58,368 bases of DNA from CALBZH01 sp964538515 (GCA_964538515.1 CAZIEW010000027.1:1-58368); one strand, 5' to 3'. Shown: positions 28,659 to 37,724, counted from the stretch's first letter. Notes: generated by a model not told the origin, from the sequence alone. Numbers and translations are program-made.

Positions 28659-29717
28659 CTAAGCGAGGATTTCCCGGAGTGCTTCGACCAGGAGTGCGCA
28701 CTGTTCGTCGGTTCCGACGGTGATGCGCAAGTGCTGGTCGATGCGCGGCAGGCGGAAATGGCGGACGATGATGGACCGCTCGCGCAGGCGTTGAAAGAGC
28801 TCGCCGCCATCGCGCTGCGGATGGCGCGCAAAGACGAAGTTGGCCGCTGACGGCACGACTTCGAAGCCAAGAGAAGCCAGGCTGTTCACCAGAGTTTCCC
28901 GGGTGCGGATGATGGCCGTCCGCGTCTTTTCGAAGTAAGCCTGATCCTTGATGGCTTCAACTGCCCCCACGATGGCGAACCGATCGAGCGGATAGGAATT
29001 GAAGCTGTTTTTCAATCGCTCGAGCGCCTCGATGAGGACAGCGTCACCGAGTGCAAAGCCCACCCGCAAGCCTGCGAGCGAGCGCGATTTCGACAGAGTC
29101 TGGATGATGAGCAGGTTTGGATACCGGTTTACGAGCCCCACCGCGGACTCCCCTCCAAAATCGATGTAGGCTTCATCGACGGCGACAACGGACTGCGTGT
29201 TGAGGCGGAGCAGCCCCTCGATTGCTCTCAAGGTGACAGGCCGGCCGGTTGGAGCGTTCGGATTGGGAAAGATGACGCCCCCATTAGGCTGGTCGTAATC
29301 CTCCAGCCGCATTTCGAAATCATCCCGGAGAGGGACCACCCGGTAAGGCACATCGTAGAGCTTGCAATAGACCGGGTAGAAGCTGTAGGTGATGTCCGGA
29401 AACAGCAGGGGCTCCTCGTGCTTGAGCAATCCCAGGAAGGTGTGCGCCAGGACTTCGTCCGATCCATTGCCCACAAAGACCTGGCCGGGGTTCAACCCGT
29501 AGTATTCCGCCAGCGCCTCCTTGAGTCGGTCCGCGTTGGGATCCGGGTACAGCCGCAGGCCTTCTGCGACCTCCTTCTTCAGGGCCTCCAGGACCTTGGG
29601 GGAAGGCGGGTAAGGGTTTTCGTTGGTGTTCAGCTTCACCAGGTTGGGAAGCTTGGGCTGCTCACCGGGCACATAGGGAGTCAGCCCACGAACCACGGAG
29701 CTCCAATACCTACTCAT
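28659..29717 (-). CDS. hisC: histidinol-phosphate aminotransferase
   Basis: PLP-dependent transaminase of histidine synthesis, 352 residues. NTNENPYPPSPKVLEAL, FVGNGSDEVLAHTF, the NPNAPTGR motif, VDEAYIDFGGES and the PLP lysine in IIQTLSKSRSLAGLRVGFA are all present. The ATG at 29717 is chosen because GGAGAG precedes it and homologues start near SRYWSSVVRGL; the longer ORF adds 23 unlikely residues. No other his genes are in the window. The DinB-family gene ends 47 bases upstream. Confidence 0.92.
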   Translation of the reverse strand: MSRYWSSVVRGLTPYVPGEQPKLPNLVKLNTNENPYPPSPKVLEALKKEVAEGLRLYPDPNADRLKEALAEYYGLNPGQVFVGNGSDEVLAHTFLGLLKHEEPLLFPDITYSFYPVYCKLYDVPYRVVPLRDDFEMRLEDYDQPNGGVIFPNPNAPTGRPVTLRAIEGLLRLNTQSVVAVDEAYIDFGGESAVGLVNRYPNLLIIQTLSKSRSLAGLRVGFALGDAVLIEALERLKNSFNSYPLDRFAIVGAVEAIKDQAYFEKTRTAIIRTRETLVNSLASLGFEVVPSAANFVFARHPQRDGGELFQRLRERSIIVRHFRLPRIDQHLRITVGTDEQCALLVEALREILA

Positions 29718-29764
29718 CGCAATCTCTCCGAACTTCTGCAAATCCACTAACAGTCCCTCAGGCC

Positions 29765-30370
29765 TCAATCCGGACGCTCGGTACACGGATTAAGCCCCGG
29801 GCCGGGAAGATCCCTTTTTGCGCCGCCCTTGAGCTCGCCTTCGATCAGCGACTCGATATCGGGGTAGGCATACAGAGTGACCGCCCCGTTTTGCGGCAAC
29901 CCGCCCGATTCTGCCACGGGGCCATAGACACTGTGCACTTTCCTTCCAAACAAGCGAAGCAAGACTGTCTGCTCCCCCCGGTGATGAGCCGTATGTGCGA
30001 TTCGTCGCAGCATAACCCAAGCCCGACTTCGCCTGGTGTCAAAGAACGCCACCTCTTCTTCCCACCACCCCTTCCCCTTCTCTTTCAGGATGCTCAACCT
30101 CGTTCCTGAATCCTCCGCATACCGTTTGATGAATTCGATGCGCGACTCGACTTCCGGCACCGGAGGAGCCCCGACGTCGATCCCGAGCATGGTGCAGAAC
30201 CATTTGTTTTCGCTCACGCATTGATGAACCATGTGCTCAAGGGGATTGCGGTCCGTCCTGTCCAAGGGGTGAGGGCGAGCTCGCAGATCTTCATCCGCGA
30301 ACATGCTCCAGACGCTCAACGTCTTGATCCGTTCAGTCTCATACGTCTGCACGAAACAATCATATTCCAT
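29765..30370 (-). CDS. DinB / DUF664 family protein
   Basis: A four-helix-bundle protein of 201 residues, related to thiol-dependent and metal-binding DinB/YfiT enzymes. The three metal-ligand histidines are spaced as expected: HMVHQCVSENKWF near the N-terminus and IAHTAHHRGEQTVLLRLFGR near the C-terminal half. The end GPVAESGGLPQNGAVTLYAY is typical of one DinB subgroup. The ATG at 30370 has GGAGGGG just upstream and is preferred to the ATG at 30382. The exact substrate is unknown. Confidence 0.85.
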   Translation of the reverse strand: MEYDCFVQTYETERIKTLSVWSMFADEDLRARPHPLDRTDRNPLEHMVHQCVSENKWFCTMLGIDVGAPPVPEVESRIEFIKRYAEDSGTRLSILKEKGKGWWEEEVAFFDTRRSRAWVMLRRIAHTAHHRGEQTVLLRLFGRKVHSVYGPVAESGGLPQNGAVTLYAYPDIESLIEGELKGGAKRDLPGPGLNPCTERPD

Positions 30371-30567
30371 CTGCCCCTCCATGGCGTGTCTAGAGCCCCA
30401 TTCCTGAAAGCCGAGCCATGCCGCCCTTGAGCCTAACCATTATCCGACTTGCGCCATCAGGAAAAGCAAAACCCGAGGCTCCAATCACAGGGAGACCCCG
30501 GGTTCCGGCTTTTATCCCCTGGTCTCCTCCTGCCCGGACGAGACCAGCGATGGTTTTCCAGGCCTGC

Positions 30568-31749
30568 CTATTCCGTAGCGGGCACCGTCTGAGCTTCAGC
30601 GGCAACGGCAACCGTTGCGCCCTGCTCAGCCGCGTACTGCTCTTTGACCTTCATCAGAAAAATGATGAGAGGCCGATACGCAAGGTGGGCCCATTTAGCG
30701 AAAGGCACTTCGAGCACCAGCATGGGGACCGCGACCATCATGTGGATGATGTAGAGTCCGTATGTGGAGATAGGCCAATCCAGCAACCGGGTGAAATGGA
30801 TGAAAATACCCGTCAGGGTGGTAGCCTGGAGCAGAATCAGGAACATCCAGTCCGTCGAGTGCGAGTAGCGGTAAACCGGCTTGCTCTTTTTCAGACGCCC
30901 GATGATGGCGTACGTCGTTCCGTACATGATGGCGAAGGTGGCATAGTAACCCACCAGTCGAATCGGGTGCCATAGGGGGTACTCGGGAAGATCCCGCTGG
31001 AACTTCAGGTAATCGACTGTAAGACCGTTGATGAACACGACGACCATCAGGAACACGGAGGCATACCCGGTCATGATCATCAAGTGGACGAACCACTGCA
31101 TTCTATCGGTGCAGAGTCCAAAACGCTTCTGGGTCAAAACGTGGATGATCAGCTCTTTGGCTTGTGATGCGTAAATCCGCAGGGGAACCTTGAACGTGAG
31201 ATCCCCCATGACGAACTTGATGCAGCGCGCCACATTCCCCAGGAGCAGGCACGAAAGAATGGCTGCCATCACCAAGTCTGCAATTTCAATCTTTTCGGAA
31301 GGCCAGACCGAATTGAGGTGCGCATGCTCCCAGTTGATGTTGCTCCCGTGGAACAGCAGCAAACCGAGGCCGACCAAGATGGCGACGACCGCGATGGCGA
31401 GTATTTCAAAACGCTCGGAGGTGTAAAATTTGCGTGCAAACCCCGTCCAGTCATAGGACGCCGTGAGGTAACGGCGGAGGCCCATCATCGTCTCGCCGGG
31501 CTCGGCGCCACGCGGGCATTTCACCGAGCAGTCGCCACAGTAGTAGCACAGCCAGGGCTCCGGGGAATTGAGGATCTTCTCCTTCTGTCCCAGCTGAATG
31601 TACCGAACGAACTTTCTCGGGAAAGGGTTTTCGGGTGTGGAAAGTGGGCACGTCGCCGTGCAGTTCCCGCAGTTGAAACACTTGGTGGCGTCGGTAATTC
31701 CAAAGTGTTTGAGATCCTTAATCACATTAGGATCAACCTTGTTACTCAT
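30568..31749 (-). CDS. qmoC: quinone-interacting membrane-bound oxidoreductase subunit C
   Basis: Membrane subunit of the QmoABC complex that passes electrons between menaquinol and APS reductase. The N-terminal HdrC-like part has two [4Fe-4S] motifs, CFNCGNCTATCP and CYYCGDCSVKCP. The C-terminal part is a cytochrome b-like domain with about six hydrophobic helices and several His residues (FVHLMIMTGY, LHPIR-like WHPIRLVGYY, FIHFTRLLDW, IIHMMVAVPM) as heme b ligands. I chose the ATG at 31749 with AGGAGG seven bases before it, giving 393 residues. It is third in the operon, 161 bases after qmoB. Confidence 0.95.
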   Translation of the reverse strand: MSNKVDPNVIKDLKHFGITDATKCFNCGNCTATCPLSTPENPFPRKFVRYIQLGQKEKILNSPEPWLCYYCGDCSVKCPRGAEPGETMMGLRRYLTASYDWTGFARKFYTSERFEILAIAVVAILVGLGLLLFHGSNINWEHAHLNSVWPSEKIEIADLVMAAILSCLLLGNVARCIKFVMGDLTFKVPLRIYASQAKELIIHVLTQKRFGLCTDRMQWFVHLMIMTGYASVFLMVVVFINGLTVDYLKFQRDLPEYPLWHPIRLVGYYATFAIMYGTTYAIIGRLKKSKPVYRYSHSTDWMFLILLQATTLTGIFIHFTRLLDWPISTYGLYIIHMMVAVPMLVLEVPFAKWAHLAYRPLIIFLMKVKEQYAAEQGATVAVAAEAQTVPATE

Positions 31750-31792
31750 CCCCATGCCTCCTGATTTCTGATCCAATGCAAAGCAGCTCTAT

Positions 31793-31820
31793 CCCCGTCG
31801 GAAACCTATGTCCGAAGGGG
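31793..31820 (-). repeat. small hairpin in the qmoB-qmoC spacer
   Basis: CCCCGTCGGA and TCCGAAGGGG pair apart from two central mismatches across an 8-base loop. It lies in the 161-base qmoB-qmoC gap and could set the relative level or stability of the two cistrons. Confidence 0.4.
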
Positions 31821-31910
31821 ATTGCGGCCCCCGCCGGCCTCGAGGTCAAGCGGCGATCGCAATCCCGGGTCTCGCATGACTGACTCTTCCGTCCTCGAAG
31901 GATCGGGCGC

Positions 31911-34124
31911 TTAGAAACCCTTGTACGGGTTGGCACCAATCTCTACGAGCTTCTCTGCAAATTCGTCGAGGAGAGCGGGGAGTCTGTCGTAGTCGGTGAT
32001 AGAGCAGGATTCGAAGCGCACGCGGTCGGATTCGAGCCTCAGACGATCCAGAGTTTCCTTCACTTTGCTCAGGCGGATATTGGCAAGCTCGCTGCCTTTG
32101 ACAAAGTGGCACTGATAGTTCTCACCGTGCTGGCATCCAAGCAGCAGGACTCCGTCGATCCCTTTGGAAAGGGAGTCCGCGATGAAGACCAGGTTCATGG
32201 AGCCGAGGCAGCGCATGGGAATGAAGCGCACCCAGGCGTTGAAGGTCATCCTGCGCAGCCCGACCATGTCGAGCGCGGGGTAGGCGTCGTTCTCGCACGC
32301 AAGGACGATGATGCGCGGCTTCTCGTCGTACTCGTCGGGAACGCCGACGGCCTTGATCATCTCGCCGATCATGCCCACCGAGTAGTTCTTGAAGGAAATG
32401 ATGCGCTCGGGGCAGGCCCCCATACACACACCGCAGCGACGGCACCGGGTGGGCTGAGGCAGCGGGTTGCCCTTCTCGTCTTCATTGATGGCGCCGAAGG
32501 GACATTCTTCCGTACAGCGCTTGCACTGCGTACACCGCTGCATGAAGAACTCGGGGTACGTCATGTCACCCGCCCTCGGGTGAACCGCCATACCCTTGCT
32601 GGTCAGCTCCACGCACTGGATGGCCTTCATGGCGGCGCCCGTCGCATCTTCGAGCGCATTGGCAACGCCCATCGGGCGGCGCACGCAGCCCGCGGGGTAG
32701 ATGCCCGTGCGGCGGCTTTCATAGGGGAAGCAGATGAAGTGCGAATCGGGAAAACCGTACTTGAGACCCGGCACTTCCGGTCCCTGGCGATAGGCCAGGT
32801 TCAAGATATCCGATGCCAGGATGACGTCGGCCGGAACCTCGGCGGCCTCTTCGCCTTCCTTGGGCTCCTTGGCGCGAGGGTCCTCACCGAACGCGGAAGC
32901 CGGCACCATACCGGTGGCCAGAACCACGAGATCGAGATCATCGAGAAGAATGCTTTCGCCAAGCAGCTCATCCAGCGCTTCCACAGCCAACTTCCCGCCG
33001 CTCACCTTCACCTCGGGATCCTGGCAGCGCACAAAGATGACACCCGCCTCCTGGGCCGCCCGATAGAAATCCTCCGACTGGCCGGGGGTGCGCATTTCCT
33101 TGAACACGATGAACACATTGGCGTCTGGGTCTTCCTTTTTGATGAGAATGGCCTGCTTGAGAGAGGTCAAGCAGCAGGCGGAGGAGCAGTAGGGCAGTCG
33201 CTCGGGATCGCGCGAGCCGGCGCACTGCAGGAAGGCCACCATCTTCAGGCCCTTGCCGTCGCTCGGACGAGCCAATTTGCCCGCCAGCTTCATTTCTTCA
33301 AACTGAACGTTCGTGATGACATTCGGACTCTGGCCGTAACCCAGCTTCGCATCCAAGTTGGCCGGGTCGAAAGGCTGCCAGCCAGCCGCCATGACGACGG
33401 CGCCGATGCGGTGGGACTTCGACGTCCCGTTCTGCTTGATGGACGCTTCGAACACACAAGGGCCGCCGGCGAGCTGCTCGACCTTGGCGCCCGTGTAAAC
33501 CGTGATGTTCCCGTTCTGCTTCACGGCCTCGGCCAGCTGGGCCACATCGTTGGGCGTGATTTCCTTATACGGCGTCGTGACCCGCTCGACGACTTTTTTC
33601 TGGAAACCGCCCAGCTCCGTTTCCTTTTCCACCAAAACGGCCTTGTAACCGGCCTTGGCCACTTCCAGGGCCGCCGTCATCCCCGTCACGCCGCCGCCGA
33701 CGACCAGGATGTCCTTGGACACTTCCGCTTCAGGCTTGTACGGCTCGGGCATTTCCATCTTGTCGAGCTTGGCGCCGCTCATGCGAATGTAGTCTTCCGC
33801 CATCATCTGGGTGTCTTCATGGTTGGGCGGCTGGACCCAGACCACCTGCTCACGCAGGTTCACGCGATCCACGAGGCAGCCTTCGAAGGAAAACACGTCA
33901 TACATCACGCGCGGCGAGCAGGCGGCGATCATGATGGTGTTGACGCCTTCCTTCTCGATGTCGTTTTTGATGAGCTGCACGCCTTCCGGACTGCACAGAC
34001 TGGGATGCTTCTGGCAGATGGCCGCCTTGCAATCGCTGGCCGGCACCTGACTGAGCGCGTCGATGTCCAGGGCATCCCCGATTCCGCATCCAGTACAAAT
34101 ATATGCTGCGATTTTCTTCTCCAT
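31911..34124 (-). CDS. qmoB: quinone-interacting membrane-bound oxidoreductase subunit B
   Basis: HdrA-like flavoprotein of 737 residues. The N-terminal part has a Cys-containing segment (YICTGCGIGDAL), followed by the FAD-binding GGGVTGMTAALEVAKAG near residue 144. Two [4Fe-4S] motifs (CTQCKRCTEECPFGA, CRRCGVCMGACPERI) lie near residues 530-570. A C-terminal MvhD-like domain (RCLGSMNLVFIADSLSKGID, LLGCQHGENYQCHF) distinguishes QmoB from QmoA. The ribosome site AGGAGG overlaps the last codons of qmoA, whose stop is only six bases away. Confidence 0.96.
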   Translation of the reverse strand: MEKKIAAYICTGCGIGDALDIDALSQVPASDCKAAICQKHPSLCSPEGVQLIKNDIEKEGVNTIMIAACSPRVMYDVFSFEGCLVDRVNLREQVVWVQPPNHEDTQMMAEDYIRMSGAKLDKMEMPEPYKPEAEVSKDILVVGGGVTGMTAALEVAKAGYKAVLVEKETELGGFQKKVVERVTTPYKEITPNDVAQLAEAVKQNGNITVYTGAKVEQLAGGPCVFEASIKQNGTSKSHRIGAVVMAAGWQPFDPANLDAKLGYGQSPNVITNVQFEEMKLAGKLARPSDGKGLKMVAFLQCAGSRDPERLPYCSSACCLTSLKQAILIKKEDPDANVFIVFKEMRTPGQSEDFYRAAQEAGVIFVRCQDPEVKVSGGKLAVEALDELLGESILLDDLDLVVLATGMVPASAFGEDPRAKEPKEGEEAAEVPADVILASDILNLAYRQGPEVPGLKYGFPDSHFICFPYESRRTGIYPAGCVRRPMGVANALEDATGAAMKAIQCVELTSKGMAVHPRAGDMTYPEFFMQRCTQCKRCTEECPFGAINEDEKGNPLPQPTRCRRCGVCMGACPERIISFKNYSVGMIGEMIKAVGVPDEYDEKPRIIVLACENDAYPALDMVGLRRMTFNAWVRFIPMRCLGSMNLVFIADSLSKGIDGVLLLGCQHGENYQCHFVKGSELANIRLSKVKETLDRLRLESDRVRFESCSITDYDRLPALLDEFAEKLVEIGANPYKGF

Positions 34125-34130
34125 TGAGTC

Positions 34131-35390
34131 TTACCTCCTCGAAATGGATTGAATGGCTTTGAGTGCCGCCGCTGTGCCATCCTGAACCGATTCTGACACG
34201 CCAGCGGGAGTCCTCGTGCACCCTGCAGCACATATTCCCTGTCCGGCGTCCAATGAAGCCACGAACCCGTACTCATCGTAGGTCACGTTCGCGGGGACCG
34301 GCTCATCGGAAGTGGTCGGCTGCATGCCGGTCGCCAACACCACCAAATCCACGGTCATTTCGTGCAGCGCCGCCGCGGTGGTGTCCTCGACTCGAAGCAT
34401 CAGGTTCTTGTCGCCATCCTGCTCGATCTTGGCGACCTTGCCCTTGAAGAAGACCGTATTGGGATCTTCCTTGGATTTCCGGTAGAAATCCTCCAGCCGA
34501 TCCATGGCCCGTATATCGATATAGAAAATGTAGACCTTGGCGTCGGGGTACTGCTCGCGCACGTAGGTCGCCTGCTTCATGGAAGCCATGCAGCAGATGG
34601 TCGAGCAAAACGGCAGGTGGTTCTGGTCACGCGACCCGGCGCACTGAACGAAAGCGACCGTTTTGGGAGGCTGCCCATCCGAGGGGCGCAGGATCTTGCC
34701 CTGGGTGGGACCGCCGTAGGAAGCCAGTCGCTCCATCATGACGTTGGTGATGACGTTGGGGTAGGCTCCACTGCCATAGGAGTCGAGCTTGGTCACGTCG
34801 TAGGGCTTCCAGCCGGTTGCCCACACGATGGCGCCCACCTTGAGATCCAGCATCTTTTCCTGCATGTCGAGGTCCACGGCGCCGTACGCACAGGCGTCCT
34901 TGACCTTCTGCGCTTCACTGCTCTTGGCGAGGGCGGGGTCGATCACGAATCGCGCGGGGAAAGCCATGTCGTGGGGCAGGTAAGCAGCCTTGATCTTGTC
35001 CATGTTGTAATTGAAGGGGTTGTCGATCTCCATCGTCGTGGCTTCGGCGCACTTGCCGCACATCGTGCACTTTTCGTTCACATACCGGGGACTGATCTTG
35101 ATGGAGACGTCGAAGTTCCCTTCCCAGCCGGTGACACTCACCACTTCGGCCATGGTGAAGAACTTCACCTTCGGATTGGACTTGATCCGCTTGAAGTTGA
35201 TTTCCAAGCCGCAGTACGGGGGACACAGCTTGGGGAAGTACTGATGCAGCTGAGCCACCCGGCCACCGAGATACGGATTTCTTTCCACGATGAACACTTC
35301 GTGGCCCGCTTCGGCTGCTTCGACGGCGGCGGTGAGCCCGCTCATCCCGCCTCCGACCACCAAAATACTTTGCGTTACGGTGTTTGACAT
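34131..35390 (-). CDS. qmoA: quinone-interacting membrane-bound oxidoreductase subunit A
   Basis: Soluble HdrA-like FAD protein of 419 residues, first subunit of QmoABC. It has the FAD motif LVVGGGMSGLTAAVEAAEAG at the N-terminus, a Cys cluster CPPYCGLEINFK, a second group CTMCGKCAEAT, and CAGSRDQNHLPFCSTICC. The start at 35390 follows AGGAGG; the longer ORF adds 14 unlikely residues. A good promoter lies upstream. Genes for APS reductase (aprBA), its partner and often its neighbour, are not in the window. Confidence 0.95.
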   Translation of the reverse strand: MSNTVTQSILVVGGGMSGLTAAVEAAEAGHEVFIVERNPYLGGRVAQLHQYFPKLCPPYCGLEINFKRIKSNPKVKFFTMAEVVSVTGWEGNFDVSIKISPRYVNEKCTMCGKCAEATTMEIDNPFNYNMDKIKAAYLPHDMAFPARFVIDPALAKSSEAQKVKDACAYGAVDLDMQEKMLDLKVGAIVWATGWKPYDVTKLDSYGSGAYPNVITNVMMERLASYGGPTQGKILRPSDGQPPKTVAFVQCAGSRDQNHLPFCSTICCMASMKQATYVREQYPDAKVYIFYIDIRAMDRLEDFYRKSKEDPNTVFFKGKVAKIEQDGDKNLMLRVEDTTAAALHEMTVDLVVLATGMQPTTSDEPVPANVTYDEYGFVASLDAGQGICAAGCTRTPAGVSESVQDGTAAALKAIQSISRR

Positions 35391-35521
35391 GCTTTTCCTC
35401 CTAAGAGCTGTTGAAAATATTGAGAACCCCACCAGCGATTGGGCGCAATCTCCGAGGTTCCATACCGCCAGGAATGCGGCACAGGAATTGCATAAACCAC
35501 ACCCCTAAGAGTCTATGTGCT

Positions 35522-35550
35522 TATATACACAAACTGAATGGTCCTTGCAA
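35522..35550 (-). promoter_or_regulatory. sigma-70 type promoter of qmoABC
   Basis: On the minus strand TTGCAA (35550-35545), exactly 17 bases, then TATATA (35527-35522). It gives a leader of about 125 bases before qmoA. The 457-base divergent region 35391-35847 otherwise holds the oppositely facing promoter at 35684 and no gene. Confidence 0.7.
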
Positions 35551-35683
35551 CAAAAAGATCCACCCGAAACCATGAAATCATTCTTGAATCCCACGGCACC
35601 CTTGCCCTCTCCGGGTCGACCCCCCGGCGATTCCGGGAGCCCGCCATTGTGAAATAAAGGTCACAAGTGAGCCCGTTTCTCCC

Positions 35684-35712
35684 TTGCAAAAAAGCACCGA
35701 CTCGCATATGGT
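35684..35712 (+). promoter_or_regulatory. sigma-70 type promoter of the small membrane protein / cupin pair
   Basis: TTGCAA (35684-35689), exactly 17 bases, TATGGT (35707-35712). The -35 hexamer is the same as that of the divergent qmo promoter 130 bases away. Confidence 0.6.
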
Positions 35713-35847
35713 GACAGGTACCGCTCATTTCCGCGGGTCCCCGCTCAGATCCCCCTCGGAAATGCACAAGCGATCCATGGACATCATGCCGGTCGCCATC
35801 CTAGGTCAACAACGGAACCGATCCACTGAATGAATGGAGTCAGAATC

Positions 35848-36045
35848 ATGAACGACACCGGATCCAAGAGCAAATTCATTGAAATGGGTGTGAAGCTGGC
35901 CTTGTCTTTCGCGGCCCTTTTCCCCGTCTATGCCATACTCTACATCACCTTTCCCGCATCCATCGTCGCCATTTACATCATTTCCGCCATCCTGTTTTCC
36001 GCGTTCGCCCCCTGGGAAGACCTCAAAAAGAAGTTTCTCTCGTAA
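35848..36045 (+). CDS. small inner-membrane protein, function unknown
   Basis: A 65-residue protein, MNDTGSKSKFIEMGVKLALS, with one or two hydrophobic helices (LALSFAALFPVYAILYITF and ASIVAIYIISAILFSAF) and a basic end (DLKKKFLS). GGAGTCAG lies before the ATG at 35848; an ATG at 35830 is less likely. A good promoter is upstream and the cupin gene starts 12 bases after its stop, so the two form an operon. It faces away from qmoABC. No family is recognised. Confidence 0.7.
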   Translation: MNDTGSKSKFIEMGVKLALSFAALFPVYAILYITFPASIVAIYIISAILFSAFAPWEDLKKKFLS

Positions 36046-36057
36046 TCGAGTCGCTCC

Positions 36058-36408
36058 ATGAAGATCATCCACTACTCCGATCAGGTAGCGAAGACCTTCG
36101 ACCAGCATCCCGCCAAGGCCGTAACGGGTCGGGTTGTGATCGGCAGGGCCGACGGCGCGGAGCGCTTCTGCATGCGCGTGTTTGAAATTGCACCCGGCGG
36201 ACACACGCCGCAGCACACCCACGACTGGGAGCATGAGATTTTCGTTCACGAAGGGGAAGGCGAGGTCTACCGGGAAGGATCATGGATCCCCATCGCCAAA
36301 GGCAACGTGCTCTTTGTTCCCGGAGGGGAAGTGCATCAACTGCGAAACACAGGCACATCGCCACTGGTCTTCGTCTGCCTCATTCCAAGCAGCGCTCCCG
36401 AGATTTGA
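36058..36408 (+). CDS. small cupin-domain protein
   Basis: A 116-residue single-domain beta-barrel. Cupin motif 1 is GGHTPQHTHDWEHEIFVHEGEG with metal-binding His residues and Glu; motif 2 is VLFVPGGEVHQLRNTG with the last His. A cytosolic metal-dependent enzyme or small-molecule sensor is expected, but the ligand cannot be told. It follows the small membrane protein in an operon. Confidence 0.9.
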   Translation: MKIIHYSDQVAKTFDQHPAKAVTGRVVIGRADGAERFCMRVFEIAPGGHTPQHTHDWEHEIFVHEGEGEVYREGSWIPIAKGNVLFVPGGEVHQLRNTGTSPLVFVCLIPSSAPEI

Positions 36409-36416
36409 AACAGAGT

Positions 36417-36466
36417 CCCCCTCGCACGGTTGGAAGCGCACCAAGCCTTCCACCGCGCAGAGGGGG
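36417..36466. terminator. long imperfect hairpin between convergent genes
   Basis: CCCCCTC (36417-36423) pairs with GAGGGGG (36460-36466); inside, GGTTGGAAG and CTTCCACC pair with small bulges. It lies between the cupin stop and the stop of the convergent Gly/Tyr-rich gene and may stop transcription from both sides, though T-tracts are missing. Confidence 0.5.
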
Positions 36467-36491
36467 GCACCATGCGTTGCACTCGGCCCGA

Positions 36492-36809
36492 TCAGAACCC
36501 AAAATGGAAGCTGATCCCAGGGAGAAATGGGTAATAGAAGGGAGCACCGACGTTGACGTAGGTTCGATACGGGTACGGATAGCCGTAAGTGTAGTAGCCG
36601 CCATAATAAGGAGCGTATCCCGGATAGTAGCCCACTGGGTAGCCGTAGAACGGGGAAACGTAGATCCCACCCCAGTACGGTCGGTAGTAAGGATGATACC
36701 CCCAGTGTCCTCTGCGGTAATACCCTGCTTCACTCGCGGAAACGGCCGCCATCACCAACGACACTGCCAACAAAGCGATAACGAGAAACTGCATTCCTTT
36801 TCTTCTCAT
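36492..36809 (-). CDS. small secreted Gly/Tyr/Pro-rich protein
   Basis: A 105-residue exported protein with a clear signal peptide (FLVIALLAVSLVMAAVSASEA, cleavage near residue 28). The mature part is made almost only of Tyr, Gly and Pro with Trp and Phe, in repeats like YYPGYAPYYGGYYTYGYPYP. AGGAGGTGA precedes the start. Similar low-complexity proteins occur widely in deltaproteobacteria but the function is unknown; a sticky or surface-coating role is only a guess. It is separate from the operon upstream. Confidence 0.82.
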   Translation of the reverse strand: MRRKGMQFLVIALLAVSLVMAAVSASEAGYYRRGHWGYHPYYRPYWGGIYVSPFYGYPVGYYPGYAPYYGGYYTYGYPYPYRTYVNVGAPFYYPFLPGISFHFGF

Positions 36810-36902
36810 GTGTTATCACCTCCTCATAAAGATTCTACTTTCTTATTATAGGCCTTTCCTTCCGCCATGCAAATGCTCATTGTACCGCCCGCCCAAACCG
36901 AC

Positions 36903-37724
36903 TCAGTCCAGCTTGGAGCACAGGCTCTGCATGAGCTTCAATGCTTCTTCCCGGGACGATTTGGAGCCGCCTGCCGCAGTTAGCGTGCGAAACGCCTGCC
37001 GCAGCTCTTCACAGGCACCCCGCTTCTCATCCTCCGCCAGCAGCGCCTCAGCCAGTCCCAATCGGTTCTCGACATAGTCGGGCGCCAGACTGACCGCACG
37101 TTTGAAGTGAAAGATTGCTTTGCCGAAATCACCCACGCTCATCGGGAAGCTCGGCGCCCTCAAATAGAGCTCCCCCAGGAGCCGGTCGCCCCCCCCCCGA
37201 TCCACTCGGGGATCGAGATTGACCGCTTCCAGCGCTTCACGCTCGATGACGCCGACGAGCTGCAACCCTTGTGCGGAGTTATTCTCGGCGACGAGAGCCG
37301 TGCAGTAAGCATAGATGTAGTGGGCAAAAGCGTTCTGGGTGTCCGCTCGTATGACCTGCTCCGCAAGGAGACGCCCCTTTTTCGCATCCGCGAGGCGGCG
37401 TCTCTTGTCGGCGCCGTCTCTGGCCAGAACCAGGTAGCACGCTGCTGCCTTGACCCCCGCCTCGGGAGTGGTCTCCACCTCGTCGGCCCACGCATCCGCT
37501 TCAGCCCGATTGCACACCTCCGGCAGCTGAGGCACTGCCTCGCCAGGTGTGAACGTCTCCATGGTTTGACCCTCTGAGGCCTCTTTCGACGCTTTTTCGA
37601 GACCTCCCCGGAGGCGTGCCACTTCCGCCGACTGGCGTCCCACCCACGAGCAGCCCGACAGAATCAGGGCAAGGCCCAGGCAGGCCAGGACGATCACATG
37701 CTTCTCACGGCTTACAGGGTCCAT
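36903..37724 (-). CDS. TPR-like lipoprotein (TRAP T-component / TatT-like)
   Basis: A 273-residue lipoprotein with lipobox LILSGC (Cys25). The mature part is helical with TPR-like repeats (GDFGKAIFHFKRAVSLAPDY, ENRLGLAEALLAEDEKRGAC) and resembles the TatT proteins that pair with TRAP-type or other ligand-binding proteins. The ATG at 37724 with GGAAGG upstream is chosen. It overlaps the PhnD-like gene by 20 bases and ends the four-gene operon. Confidence 0.8.
   Translation of the reverse strand: MDPVSREKHVIVLACLGLALILSGCSWVGRQSAEVARLRGGLEKASKEASEGQTMETFTPGEAVPQLPEVCNRAEADAWADEVETTPEAGVKAAACYLVLARDGADKRRRLADAKKGRLLAEQVIRADTQNAFAHYIYAYCTALVAENNSAQGLQLVGVIEREALEAVNLDPRVDRGGGDRLLGELYLRAPSFPMSVGDFGKAIFHFKRAVSLAPDYVENRLGLAEALLAEDEKRGACEELRQAFRTLTAAGGSKSSREEALKLMQSLCSKLD

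Noticed and set aside
32106..34127. A 673-codon plus-strand ORF opposite qmoB
   Set aside because: The minus strand encodes a complete QmoB with flavin and iron-sulfur motifs; the plus-strand translation is low-complexity His/Arg-rich shadow sequence.
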